Shown here: positions 17,147-25,790 of the stretch, piece by piece | How positions within the stretch are numbered: position 1 is the stretch's first letter | How the letters are laid out: the number at the start of each line of letters is the position of its first letter | NCBI GenBank assembly: GCA_034006035.1 | Contig: JAVETN010000006.1 | Coordinates: forward strand, 95,217 to 159,216 | Direction: 5' to 3' | DNA from: Desulforegulaceae bacterium | GTDB lineage: Bacteria > Desulfobacterota > Desulfobacteria > Desulfobacterales > JACKCP01 | DNA: 64,000 nucleotides | Program-made: the position numbers and the translations under genes | Notes under the pieces: model-generated | Databases searched by the model: none | What the model was told of the DNA's origin: nothing | What the model saw: only the letters and a program-made list of their open reading frames with translations

Positions 17147-18775
17147 TTAAATCTGAGATCCTCTTCCTTTTAAAACATCTTTTTTCCCTAAAGAGTATTC
17201 CCGTATGTTCATATTTTTTTCAAGCTTATGGATTCTTTCACCCGCTTTTAAAAAATCCTTTCTTGACAACTTTATTCCTGTTAAAGCTGTAAAAAGTTTG
17301 GAATAAAGGCTGAAGTTAACAAGGGAAATTGCAAGGGCTGGAAACCTTTTCACAAAAATATTCAAAGTTAATTTAGGACAATATTTCAACAAAACGGGAT
17401 TACGAGCATAGAAATAGGATGTAAAACAGCAGATACCAAGTGAATTTACAGCACAAAAAACATTTTCAAATAATTTAATAAAGCCAGGTTGTGACCTAAG
17501 ATTATCAATCTTTAAAAGTCTAAAAAAAGAATCAATTGCAATCTCATAAAAAGAAAAACTAAAGGACCCGCTATTTAGATCATGAAAATCAATTTGAGAA
17601 TCAGGCAAAGCCTCGTTCATAAAAGCATCCATTTCCCTTATTTTCATCTTAGTTGTAAAATCTTCCTGGTTGTATTGCCTTAAAAGCTCTTCTAAACCAA
17701 GACCTGCTTTTACTCCTTCACCTCTTGAATATGCAATCTCATATAAAAAATCCTCTATCCCTTTATAGGATTCAGTTTTCACCTGAAAATCAAGGCCACA
17801 CTTTTCTGAACTTCCCATTATCCAGCCAATAGTTCTTCCTGCTAAAATTGTATCCATCCCCATTTTTGAACAGATTTCATTAAACTTAGCCGTTATGCTT
17901 GAGTCTGAAGTTTTAAGGTTTGTGCCAATAACTGAAGCTGCTCCAAGTTCAATCAGGCTTTTTTTGTCCTCAGATGAAACTTTATAAGGTTTTCGTTTTG
18001 TAAATATTTCACTGAAAATTTCGCCTAAATCAGAAGAAGATTCAGGCTTAAAACTTTTAAAAAGATATGAACCGGCTTGGTTTTGATTAGTATATTTATT
18101 TGCTTTTTTTCTAAGTTTATTAAGCTTTTTCTTATTTGCAGGAAGAATTTTATAATCTCCGCCTTTTACAACAACTCCTTTTAAATTTTTTGAACCCATT
18201 ACAGCACCAAGGCCTTCTTTTCCAAAAAAGCTATTCCCTGATCTAATATTTGCAAACTTTACCCCGTTTTCACCTGCTGGTCCAATCACAAGGGCGGCTT
18301 CGTTTTTACCTTTTACAAGTTTTTCCTGGGACTTTTTTGTGCTAAACCCCCAAATAGCTTCTCCATCTTCAAAGTAAGCACCATTTTTATCAATTTTTAA
18401 GATTATATGCTTTCTACTTCTTCCTTTGATTATCAAACCATCCCATCCTGCTGTTCTAAGCTGAACTCCAAAAGAACCGTTGCAGAATGAAGAATTAAAC
18501 AAATTTGTAAGAGGAGATTTGGCAACTGAATAAAACCACCCAGAACAGCCTCCTTTTGCATCCGTTAAAATACCAGGGACAATTGAGAGGATGTTTTTTT
18601 CGCTAAGAGGATCAATCCCTGGATTTATTCTGTCAAACAACAACTTTAACCCTAAACCTTTTGCTCCAATATAGAGTTTTCTTTCCTCCCTTGAAACCTC
18701 AAAAACATTCCAGGTTCTTGAAGATAAATCAACTTCAAGAACTTTATTTGAAATTCCAATATTTTTTTTAGCCAT
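17147..18775 (-). CDS. Aldehyde:ferredoxin oxidoreductase family protein lacking the CxxCxxxC motif
   Basis: The 542-residue protein shows the AOR N-terminal fold: LEVDLSSRTW, GAKGLGLKLL, and the tungstopterin-binding SGWFYSVAKSPLTNLF and LRTAGWDGLIIKGRSRK. AORs are usually about 600 residues and hold a 4Fe-4S cluster with a Cys-x2-Cys-x3-Cys motif in the middle domain plus a late Cys. No Cys-x2-Cys exists anywhere here; the expected region (about 230-300) is short and has no cysteine. The late position is kept (LGICCF, C449/C450). The usual pterin-contacting ELPAYDPR-like motif is also not recognisable. It is probably an altered or non-catalytic paralogue, encoded 19 bp after an Fe-ADH. Confidence 0.8.
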   Translation of the reverse strand: MAKKNIGISNKVLEVDLSSRTWNVFEVSREERKLYIGAKGLGLKLLFDRINPGIDPLSEKNILSIVPGILTDAKGGCSGWFYSVAKSPLTNLFNSSFCNGSFGVQLRTAGWDGLIIKGRSRKHIILKIDKNGAYFEDGEAIWGFSTKKSQEKLVKGKNEAALVIGPAGENGVKFANIRSGNSFFGKEGLGAVMGSKNLKGVVVKGGDYKILPANKKKLNKLRKKANKYTNQNQAGSYLFKSFKPESSSDLGEIFSEIFTKRKPYKVSSEDKKSLIELGAASVIGTNLKTSDSSITAKFNEICSKMGMDTILAGRTIGWIMGSSEKCGLDFQVKTESYKGIEDFLYEIAYSRGEGVKAGLGLEELLRQYNQEDFTTKMKIREMDAFMNEALPDSQIDFHDLNSGSFSFSFYEIAIDSFFRLLKIDNLRSQPGFIKLFENVFCAVNSLGICCFTSYFYARNPVLLKYCPKLTLNIFVKRFPALAISLVNFSLYSKLFTALTGIKLSRKDFLKAGERIHKLEKNMNIREYSLGKKDVLKGRGSQI

Positions 18776-18794
18776 AAATATTTTTATCCTGATT

Positions 18795-19976
18795 TTAAAA
18801 TGCTTTTTTCAAAATTCCCATTGCATCTTCATGACTCATCTCCTCTGGATTCATCATCAAGGCACCGTCATTTATTGTCTTTGTTGCAATACTTTCAAAC
18901 ATGTCTTCTGTTACGCCAGCTTCTTTCAATCTCATTGGAAGAGATGCTTTTTCATTGAGCTTTCTTTGTAAATTTCTCAAATTTTCAATAAATTTAAAAG
19001 CTCTGTTTTCCTTTGAAGTATTTGAATAAATTTCAGGGCCGGAAAGAGGCAAAAGAAGCTCACTTAAACTGTCTTTGATTTTTTCAAAACTATATTCAAG
19101 CCCATAGGGAAGAAAGATAGACATTGCCACTCCATGTGGAACCTTTGCAACTGCACCTGTTGAATGACCAAGAGCATGAATTCCGCCAACCATTGAATTT
19201 GAAAATGCAATTCCTGCCATAGTTGCAGCATTTGCCATATTGAGCCTGGCTTTACGATCCTTCCCGTTTTCCACAGCAGCCAAAATATTTTCACTTATAA
19301 TCCTTATTGCTGAAAAAGCATAGGCATCACTTATGGGATTTTTCTGTAAACATGTATAAGCCTCTATTGCGTGGGTTAAAGCGTCCATCCCAGTTGCAGC
19401 TGTAATTTTAGGAGGCATTGTTTCTGTCATTCTAGGATCAATAACTGCAAGGTTGGGAAGAAGGTAGTCTGAAATAAATTCCATTTTAACTTTTTTTTCT
19501 TCATTATAAATAACAGCGACAAGAGTAGCTTCTGATCCTGTTCCCGCCGTTGTAGGAACAACTATCAAAGGTTTTAAAGGTTTTTTAAGTAAGTCTGTAC
19601 CTTCGAATTCCATCAAGTCATCGGAGTTTTCAGTTACAAGAATATTAGCCCCCTTGGCAGTGTCAATTGGAGAACCTCCCCCCACCGCAATTAAGGAATC
19701 ACATTTTTTTTCTCTGTAAACCCTTGCAATATCTTTAACAACTGAATTTGAAGAATCAGGAGGAACATCCGAATAGATCCCGCCTATTTCAACACCGCTG
19801 TTTTTAAAAGAGTTTATAAAAACTTTAATTAATCCTGCATTTTCAACACCCTTATCTGTAACTACAAGAGGACGCTTTGAGTTTAAAAGTTCAAGTTCAT
19901 AGGGAAGGTTGTCTAACGCTTTGTTTCCAGATATTATTTTTACCGGATTATAAAACTGATAGTATGATGGAAGCAT
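18795..19976 (-). CDS. Iron-containing alcohol dehydrogenase
   Basis: The 393-residue group III alcohol dehydrogenase has the NAD-binding GGGSPIDTAKG, the conserved VVPTTAGTGSEAT, and the metal-site segments DALTHAIEAYTC and HALGHSTGAVAKVPHG, whose Asp and His residues bind Fe2+. It interconverts a primary alcohol or diol with an aldehyde, probably using NAD(H). Location next to an AOR homologue suggests an aldehyde/alcohol role, although that AOR may not be active. A GGAG site precedes the start. Confidence 0.93.
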   Translation of the reverse strand: MLPSYYQFYNPVKIISGNKALDNLPYELELLNSKRPLVVTDKGVENAGLIKVFINSFKNSGVEIGGIYSDVPPDSSNSVVKDIARVYREKKCDSLIAVGGGSPIDTAKGANILVTENSDDLMEFEGTDLLKKPLKPLIVVPTTAGTGSEATLVAVIYNEEKKVKMEFISDYLLPNLAVIDPRMTETMPPKITAATGMDALTHAIEAYTCLQKNPISDAYAFSAIRIISENILAAVENGKDRKARLNMANAATMAGIAFSNSMVGGIHALGHSTGAVAKVPHGVAMSIFLPYGLEYSFEKIKDSLSELLLPLSGPEIYSNTSKENRAFKFIENLRNLQRKLNEKASLPMRLKEAGVTEDMFESIATKTINDGALMMNPEEMSHEDAMGILKKAF

Positions 19977-20045
19977 TTTTTTCTCCTTATTTAAAAACTT
20001 TTATAAAAAATGAATTATATAAAATTTAAGTAAGCTGATAGCTGA

Positions 20046-20570
20046 TTAACAACCCCTAACCAGCCCTATTGTATAAAAATAGAGTCTTTTTGACATTCTT
20101 TTCGAAAAGCTTATTTTCGGGATTCTCCTCATTAGATTTTTACAAAGAAAATCAGGGTAAAGATAGGCAAGAATTCTGTTTAAACACCTTGTAAATGACA
20201 TTGCCTTGGCAACATCGCCAATTACAATAAACCTGCTTTCTGAAAAACCCTGGGGAACTCCCATTAAAGGAGTAAGAATAAGAAAAGCTGATTCTATATT
20301 TTTAAAATTTACTGATAAATTCGGTTTGTTTTCCTGATTTGAAGATGCCTTTAAATTACCACTATTTTTTGTTAAAAAAAGTTTTGGCCCATGGGGAAGA
20401 ACATTAAGTTCAAGTATAAACCCTTCCGGCCAGGCTCCAACCTCACCCATAATTTCATGATCATGCTTTGAAAATACCTGAAAAGCTCTTCCTAAAATCA
20501 CCATTACAACTTTGCATACAGCGGTTTTAAACCATTTTCTGCCAGGTTTGTAACTTTTAAATTCTGACAT
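20046..20570 (-). CDS. SCP2-like hypothetical protein in the TetR/ADH/AOR operon
   Basis: The 174-residue basic protein begins with a short hydrophobic helix region (FKTAVCKVVMVILGRAF) and has a central beta-rich segment (PKLFLTKNSGNLKAS.., NLSVNFKNIESAFLIL) reminiscent of SCP-2 sterol-transfer domains, which bind lipids or acyl chains. The C-terminus is rich in Arg/Lys. It overlaps the upstream tetR stop by 14 bp. The SCP2 similarity is only a pattern impression. Confidence 0.55.
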   Translation of the reverse strand: MSEFKSYKPGRKWFKTAVCKVVMVILGRAFQVFSKHDHEIMGEVGAWPEGFILELNVLPHGPKLFLTKNSGNLKASSNQENKPNLSVNFKNIESAFLILTPLMGVPQGFSESRFIVIGDVAKAMSFTRCLNRILAYLYPDFLCKNLMRRIPKISFSKRMSKRLYFYTIGLVRGC

Positions 20571-21117
20571 CTTCTTCCCCCTTTGTGTTTTTAAACAAAA
20601 TTTTGATTAACTCCACATATCTTTTGCTTGAAACTTCGTTTATGGAAAGCAGGTTCTGAATAACAAGTCCATCAACAGCCGCTATAAAAAAACTTGCAAG
20701 AGCATCTGGATCTCTAAGATCTGGAACAACCTCATTCAAACCCCGGACAAGCATTTTTTTCCATCTCCCGTAAATATAACGAAACTTGTCCAAAAGCTCT
20801 CCTTTTTCAGTTACAGCTTCACGAACTAAATAAATATGGAGCCTGCTCCTTGTTATTGAATCAGGCACTGTTTCAAAAAGTTTTCCAACTATTTCTTCAG
20901 GTGGATCGCCTGTGTTTAAAAGATTTAAAAGATTTTGAGTAATTTTTTCCATATGCATTTCAGTCACTGCAAAAACAAGATCGTTTTTAGTTGAAAAATG
21001 ATAATACAAGGTTCCTTTGCTTATCTTTGCCTTTGAAGAAATTTCAGCCAGTGATGTTTTTTCCACACCTTTTTCAGTAAAAAGCTTTGAAGCAGATTTT
21101 ATTATATTTTTTTTCAT
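20557..21117 (-). CDS. TetR-family transcriptional regulator
   Basis: About 186 residues from the chosen start. The N-terminal helix-turn-helix is clear (SASKLFTEKGVEKTSLAEIS, then KAKISKGTLYYHFSTKNDL). I choose the ATG at 21115-21117 rather than 21168 because the longer frame would translate through a perfect inverted repeat (21130-21145) that looks like the operator. It is the first gene of a leftward operon with the SCP2-like, Fe-ADH and AOR genes and probably controls itself and them in response to a hydrophobic or acyl ligand. Confidence 0.85.
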   Translation of the reverse strand: MKKNIIKSASKLFTEKGVEKTSLAEISSKAKISKGTLYYHFSTKNDLVFAVTEMHMEKITQNLLNLLNTGDPPEEIVGKLFETVPDSITRSRLHIYLVREAVTEKGELLDKFRYIYGRWKKMLVRGLNEVVPDLRDPDALASFFIAAVDGLVIQNLLSINEVSSKRYVELIKILFKNTKGEEDVRI

Positions 21118-21129
21118 CAAACTATCCGT

Positions 21130-21145
21130 TCGGTCGGCTGACCGA
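21130..21145. promoter_or_regulatory. Candidate TetR operator
   Basis: TCGGTC-GGCT-GACCGA is a 6-4-6 perfect inverted repeat. GC-rich GACCG/CGGTC half-sites are typical of TetR-family operators and stand out in this AT-rich region. It lies 12 bp upstream of the chosen tetR start, ideal for autorepression. Confidence 0.7.
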
Positions 21146-21255
21146 CATAAGGTTAAAAAACAAGGCATCTGAGTTTTTTTACAAACGCCTTATTATTTGT
21201 GTATATAAAAATAAAAATTATTTCAGTCAAGAAAGAAGTTAAAAAAAGATAAAAT

Positions 21256-21915
21256 TTATCGTTTATCTCTCATTTCTTCTCTTATTTGACTTAGATCTTT
21301 TTCCAGAATTTCCCGCCCAAGAGCATTTCCTTCTTTAATTATCAAAATTGCAAGCCTATGCATATACTCTCTTCTTTCTTCTTGGCTTCTTCCAGGATAA
21401 TTCCTAAATGTAAGCACAACGCCAGCAAGGGACGCAAAAAAAGCATGGGTAAAAAACCTTATATTTGAAACACCTTCAGCCTTATTAACTGCTTTATCAA
21501 ACATATTGAGGAAATATCTTTGAACTGCGTTAAATTTCTTCAAAGCCCTTTGATTAACCTCACCTCTTATCATAAAATGGCACATCATCTGGAAGGTTGA
21601 TTCGTTATCTATAAGATAATCAACTACAGCTATTGCAAGTTCATCTAAAGTACCGCCAGCAGTTATTCTTTTTTCGAGCTCGCCTTCTATCTTATTTATA
21701 TCCTGAATAAGGGCTTCTACAAACAAATCATCCCTGCTTGGAAAATATCTATAAATAGATGCGGCAGAAACCCCTGCTTCTGCTGCTATATCCCTCATTC
21801 CTATTTCATGGAAGGATCTTTCATCAAAAAGTGTCATGGCAGCAGAAATTATAAGCTGCTTTCTCACTTCTCTTTCATCCTCCCTAAGCTTCATAAAAGT
21901 TGACTGTTGAGTCAT
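21256..21915 (-). CDS. TetR-family transcriptional regulator
   Basis: The 219-residue regulator has an N-terminal helix-turn-helix (AAMTLFDERSFHEIGMRDIA, AEAGVSAASIYRYFPSRDDL) and an all-helical ligand domain. A strong AGGAGGCC site lies just before the ATG. It sits upstream of the other tetR gene, separated by 138 bp including that gene's operator, so it is probably a separate unit. A palindrome at 21945-21960 in its own promoter region may be its operator. Confidence 0.88.
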   Translation of the reverse strand: MTQQSTFMKLREDEREVRKQLIISAAMTLFDERSFHEIGMRDIAAEAGVSAASIYRYFPSRDDLFVEALIQDINKIEGELEKRITAGGTLDELAIAVVDYLIDNESTFQMMCHFMIRGEVNQRALKKFNAVQRYFLNMFDKAVNKAEGVSNIRFFTHAFFASLAGVVLTFRNYPGRSQEERREYMHRLAILIIKEGNALGREILEKDLSQIREEMRDKR

Positions 21916-21944
21916 TAACAGGCCTCCTTAAAAATTTATATATA

Positions 21945-21960
21945 TATGTACTGACACATA
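21945..21960. promoter_or_regulatory. Candidate operator of the second TetR gene
   Basis: TATGT-ACTGAC-ACATA is an inverted repeat with 5-bp arms, about 30 bp upstream of the regulator's start and next to alternating TA sequence that could be the -10 region. Arms are short and AT-rich, so the support is moderate. Confidence 0.4.
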
Positions 21961-22221
21961 TTAATCTGAGTTAATTGAGGAAGATAAAAAATGATTTTCC
22001 CTAGTCAGATTCAAAACTTAAGCCTCAAAAACATCAATTCTGAAAGTTAACTTTTTTACCTGACTTAAAACAAACCCCAAGCCCCTAACATTTAACAAAT
22101 AAATCCAATTAGTTTTATTCAATATAAATAAAATTACGGAGATGTTAATAGCTAACACTTTAACAAATAAATTACAAACAGCTTGGACAATCTTTAACTA
22201 TGGCTATTCACTTCTGCAAAA
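21961..22221. other. Intergenic region upstream of the second tetR gene
   Basis: With the operator just downstream, this makes a gap of about 300 bases between the NifU-like gene and tetR. I see no ORF, strong hairpin or RNA gene. It should hold the tetR promoter and the 3' end of the NifU-like transcript. Confidence 0.3.
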
Positions 22222-22626
22222 TCACACAGTTTTCACGCATTTTTTACCTGCATCACTTAAAGCAAGAAAAAAAGCTCCCACAGCCAGTTCAGCACAATGA
22301 GTTTCATCTTCAGGCAAAGTTTCAAGGTATTCTACAAGGTCTTCAGGAGTAGTTTCCCAAGCCTCATCAAAGTCCTTACCTTCTACAAGCTTTGAAAGTG
22401 CAGCTGAGCATGCATTTGTGTTTATACATCCATCAATCTGATATGAAAGAAACTTAATTTTTTCCTCACTGATTGTAAGATACATTGAAATTGTATCCCC
22501 GCATTCTCCTGTTTTAGAACCAAAACCATCAGGATTTTCCACATATTCTGCTCTGTCTGTGCTGAAAGCCATTTCAAGAAATTTTTTTGAATGTTTTTCA
22601 AAAAAACCTTCTTCAATACCATGCAT
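22222..22626 (-). CDS. NifU-like iron-sulfur cluster assembly scaffold protein
   Basis: About 134 residues from the chosen start (MHGIEEGFFEKHSKKFLEM). The three scaffold cysteines of the IscU/NifU N-terminal fold are present: GECGDTISMYL, DGCINTNACSAA and ETHCAELAVGA. This is the shortened NifU-like form common in anaerobes, which binds and delivers Fe-S clusters in the cytoplasm. The ATG at 22624-22626 is preceded by GGGGGT at good spacing; the longer frame from 22683 adds an unrelated hydrophobic stretch. It is a single gene here, without a nifS neighbour. Confidence 0.85.
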   Translation of the reverse strand: MHGIEEGFFEKHSKKFLEMAFSTDRAEYVENPDGFGSKTGECGDTISMYLTISEEKIKFLSYQIDGCINTNACSAALSKLVEGKDFDEAWETTPEDLVEYLETLPEDETHCAELAVGAFFLALSDAGKKCVKTV

Positions 22627-22790
22627 TTTATACCCCCAGATACTCAAATTAAAAAAATTAATATACATTATGCCAGATACCAAGGCAATTGATTTTTAGT
22701 CTCACTAATAAAAATTGAATGCTCTGTCAAAATTTAAATTGCTTTTCACCTTAACTTTCTACTATTAAGCATATAAAATCCAGTACAAAA

Positions 22791-22824
22791 AAAAAGCCCC
22801 CTGATAAAACCAGAGGACTTTTTT
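22791..22824. terminator. Bidirectional-type intrinsic terminator
   Basis: AAAAGCCCCCTG and CAGAGGACTTTT form a hairpin with two mismatches around a 7-base loop, flanked by A and T runs. On the minus strand it lies downstream of the acyl-ACP thioesterase gene and upstream of the NifU-like gene, so it probably ends the thioesterase transcript. Confidence 0.65.
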
Positions 22825-22982
22825 AAACCAATAAATAACACAGCATAAGGAGAATAATTGTTATTAAATTTGAGCTTAATTTTATTTTAAAAGAACTCTA
22901 TAATAAAAGTTTATATAATTCAACTAAAATTCAGTTTTTGAAATTTAAAAACAAACTAAATTAATTATTTGCAAAAACTTAT

Positions 22983-23726
22983 TTAAGAGATAAAAATCTT
23001 TATCAATGCAAGTGATTTAAGATTTTTTCCATTTTTAATTTCAATTAAATACCGGCTTGAGTCTTCTTCTTTTTCTGAAAAAACTTTAAGTCTATCATTA
23101 TATAAGGAATCATTTAAATATAAAATTTCAATTTTTTTTAAATTTTTATTTTTAAAATCATCTTCATCTATACATTCTTTTGCCCATTTTAAATAAGAAG
23201 TATTATTCACATGGTTGTTAAAATCTATATCATCTCTTAAAGCTTTGAACTCCGATTTTAAAACAGGATTTAAAGGGCTTTTAATTTCAGCTGCAAAAAC
23301 TTCAGGATTTTTTGGTTCAAAGCAAAACTTTTCTTCAATTGTTCTATCTAATCTTGAAGGCCTTTTAGTCTTTTTATCTACAATAACCCAGGAACAAAGA
23401 CCTTTTACAAAGACGTCATTATTTGAATCCAAAAAATCAAACCTTCTCATCTCATAGAGCTTTTTAAAAGGATATCTCCAGGTTCTGATTTTAAAGACTT
23501 CATCCCAGAAAGGTCTTTTTTTAAATTCAAGCTCATACCTGTGAACAACCCAGATTTTTCCTTTTTCTCCAAGGTGGAGAGCTGAAAGACCTAATTGATA
23601 AGAATGCCTGCTTGCAATATCCTGACATAAATTTAAAATTTTAACTGCTTTTATCTGACCTTTAAAGTCAACATCAGAATATAAAACTCTAAAATCTTCT
23701 TCAAAAACATCTTCACACCCAGGCAT
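22983..23726 (-). CDS. Acyl-ACP thioesterase
   Basis: The 247-residue protein is a double hot-dog acyl-ACP thioesterase of the FatA type, releasing fatty acids from acyl carrier protein. The first hot-dog begins FRVLYSDVDFKGQIKAVKI with the long helix around LCQDIASRHSYQLGLSALHL; GKIWVVHRYELEFKKRPFWD is characteristic. The second hot-dog contains DDIDFNNHVNNTSYLKWAKE, whose Asn/His residues are catalytic in this family. It lies 54 bp downstream of ligA and may share its transcript. Confidence 0.88.
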   Translation of the reverse strand: MPGCEDVFEEDFRVLYSDVDFKGQIKAVKILNLCQDIASRHSYQLGLSALHLGEKGKIWVVHRYELEFKKRPFWDEVFKIRTWRYPFKKLYEMRRFDFLDSNNDVFVKGLCSWVIVDKKTKRPSRLDRTIEEKFCFEPKNPEVFAAEIKSPLNPVLKSEFKALRDDIDFNNHVNNTSYLKWAKECIDEDDFKNKNLKKIEILYLNDSLYNDRLKVFSEKEEDSSRYLIEIKNGKNLKSLALIKIFIS

Positions 23727-23780
23727 TTAATTTCCTTTTATAAAATTTCATTTCTCAGCTCACAAAGCAACAGGCCTTGA

Positions 23781-25790
23781 TCAATTATTGCCCAAAAGTT
23801 TTTTTTCTAAGTAATTCAAATCAATTATTTTAACCCCTAAACTTTCAGCCCTGTCAATTTTTGAGCCTGCTTTTTCACCGGCAATAAGATAATCTGTGTT
23901 TTTGCTTATGCTATTTGAAACCTTACCGCCCATATCTTTAATAAGTTTTTCAAGCTCTGTTCTAGTATACCCTTCCATTTTACCTGTTATCACAAAAGTT
24001 TTATCAGTGATTTTTGTTTGTTTGGATGGTTGTTGAAAGGTTAAATTTTCTATTTTAATTCCACAATTAAACAAATTTGATATTATTTTTTTGTTTGTTT
24101 CATTTCCAAAAAAAGATTTTATTTCCTTTGCTGCTTCAGGACCTATGCCTTCAATACTTAAAAGCTTTGTTTCTTCTGCACTTAAAAAATCATCAAATGT
24201 TTCAAACTTTGAGGCTAAAACTTCAGACATATGTTTTCCTACATTTTTTATCCCAAGAGAATAAATAAACACATCAAGAGTTGTTGTTTTTGAATTATTT
24301 ATTGAATCAATAAGATTTGATGCTGATTTATCTCCCATTCTTTCAAGTGCCGAAACCTCGTCTTTTGAAAGCTTGAAAATATCAGAAAATTCTTTTACCA
24401 ACCCTTTACTTACGAGTTGTTCAACTGTTTTTTCTCCAAAACCGTCAATATCAAATCCTGATTTTGAAGTAAAATGCCTTATTTTTTCCTTAAGCTGGGC
24501 TGGACATGAAAGATTTACACATCTGTGTGCTGCCTGCTCTTCATCTTTTATAATTTGTTCACCACATGAAGGACATTTGGCTGGCATTTCAAATTTAAGC
24601 TCTTTACCAACTCTTTTTGATTTAACGACTTTTATAATTTTTGGAATTACATCCCCTGACCTTTGAACAAAAACACTGTCCCCAATTCTTATGTCTTTTC
24701 TTTCAATTTCGTCCATATTATGAAGGGTAGCTCTCTTTATCAAAGCTCCTGAGATTTTAACAGGCTCAAGTTCTGCAACCGGCGTAAGCACACCTGTTCT
24801 TCCCACCTGAACTGTTATATCCAGAATTTTTGTTGTTTCCTCCCTGCCTGGAAACTTTATTGCAATTGCCCATCTTGGGGCTTTTGAAGTGGCTCCAAGA
24901 ATTTGATGAAATTTGAAATCTTCAACTTTTACAACAGCTCCATCAATTTCACAGGAAAGACTGTCTCTTATTTCAAGATAATTTCTATAAACTTTTATTA
25001 CTTCTTCAGGGGACAAATTATATTTATTAAGTTCATTTATTCTAAATCCCATTTCCTTTAAATCTAAAAACATTTCTTCAAAAGAGCCATATAAGATATC
25101 AGTTTTGCCAACCCCGTAAACATAAATTTCAAGAGGTCTTGAAGCTGTAATTTTTGAATCAAGCTGCCTTAGTGAACCCCCTGCTGCATTTCTTGAGTTG
25201 GCAAAGAAAGTCTCACCCTTTTTTCCCCTTTCAAGATTAAGTTCTTCAAATTCTTTCCTTGGAATTATTACTTCTCCTCTTGCTTCAAAAATACCTTTTA
25301 CATGTTTGGAAAGTTTTAAGGGTAGGGTTTTTATGGTTTTTACATTTTCTGTAATATTTTCCCCAATATATCCATCCCCCCTTGTTGCAGCCCTTAAAAA
25401 AACCGAATCCTCATAAATAAGAGAAACTGCAATTCCATCAAGTTTTGGCTCTATTGAATATTTTATTTCTGAAGTTTTTAAGTTTTTTACAACCCTTGAA
25501 TGAAAATCTAAAAACTCTTCTTCATTTAAAGCGTTGCTCAAACTCATCATTGGAATAAAATGTTTTACTGATTCAAATTTAGAAAGGGGTTTGGAACCTA
25601 TTCTTATTGTAGGAGAATCAGGAACTTTAAACTGGGGATATTTTTCTTCAAGTAAAATAAGTTCTTTTAATAAAGAATCGTATTTTGAATCTGAAATTTC
25701 AGGATCATCATCTATATAATATTTTTTAGAATGATAATTTAATTCTTTAACAAGATTTAAAATTTTATTTTTAACTTTATTTTCTGACAT
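23781..25790 (-). CDS. ligA: NAD-dependent DNA ligase LigA
   Basis: About 669 residues from the chosen ATG (MSENKVKNKILNLVKELNYH), the normal length. Domains in order: Ia domain, adenylation domain with the catalytic Lys in KLDG (K116), OB fold, four-Cys zinc finger (CPSCGEQ.. / HRCVNLSCP), helix-hairpin-helix repeats and a C-terminal BRCT domain (KTFVITGKMEGYTRTELEKL). It seals nicks in replication and repair using NAD+. The start overlaps the end of the nucleosidase gene by 14 bp; a longer frame from 25889 lies wholly inside that gene and is rejected. Confidence 0.96.
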   Translation of the reverse strand: MSENKVKNKILNLVKELNYHSKKYYIDDDPEISDSKYDSLLKELILLEEKYPQFKVPDSPTIRIGSKPLSKFESVKHFIPMMSLSNALNEEEFLDFHSRVVKNLKTSEIKYSIEPKLDGIAVSLIYEDSVFLRAATRGDGYIGENITENVKTIKTLPLKLSKHVKGIFEARGEVIIPRKEFEELNLERGKKGETFFANSRNAAGGSLRQLDSKITASRPLEIYVYGVGKTDILYGSFEEMFLDLKEMGFRINELNKYNLSPEEVIKVYRNYLEIRDSLSCEIDGAVVKVEDFKFHQILGATSKAPRWAIAIKFPGREETTKILDITVQVGRTGVLTPVAELEPVKISGALIKRATLHNMDEIERKDIRIGDSVFVQRSGDVIPKIIKVVKSKRVGKELKFEMPAKCPSCGEQIIKDEEQAAHRCVNLSCPAQLKEKIRHFTSKSGFDIDGFGEKTVEQLVSKGLVKEFSDIFKLSKDEVSALERMGDKSASNLIDSINNSKTTTLDVFIYSLGIKNVGKHMSEVLASKFETFDDFLSAEETKLLSIEGIGPEAAKEIKSFFGNETNKKIISNLFNCGIKIENLTFQQPSKQTKITDKTFVITGKMEGYTRTELEKLIKDMGGKVSNSISKNTDYLIAGEKAGSKIDRAESLGVKIIDLNYLEKKLLGNN

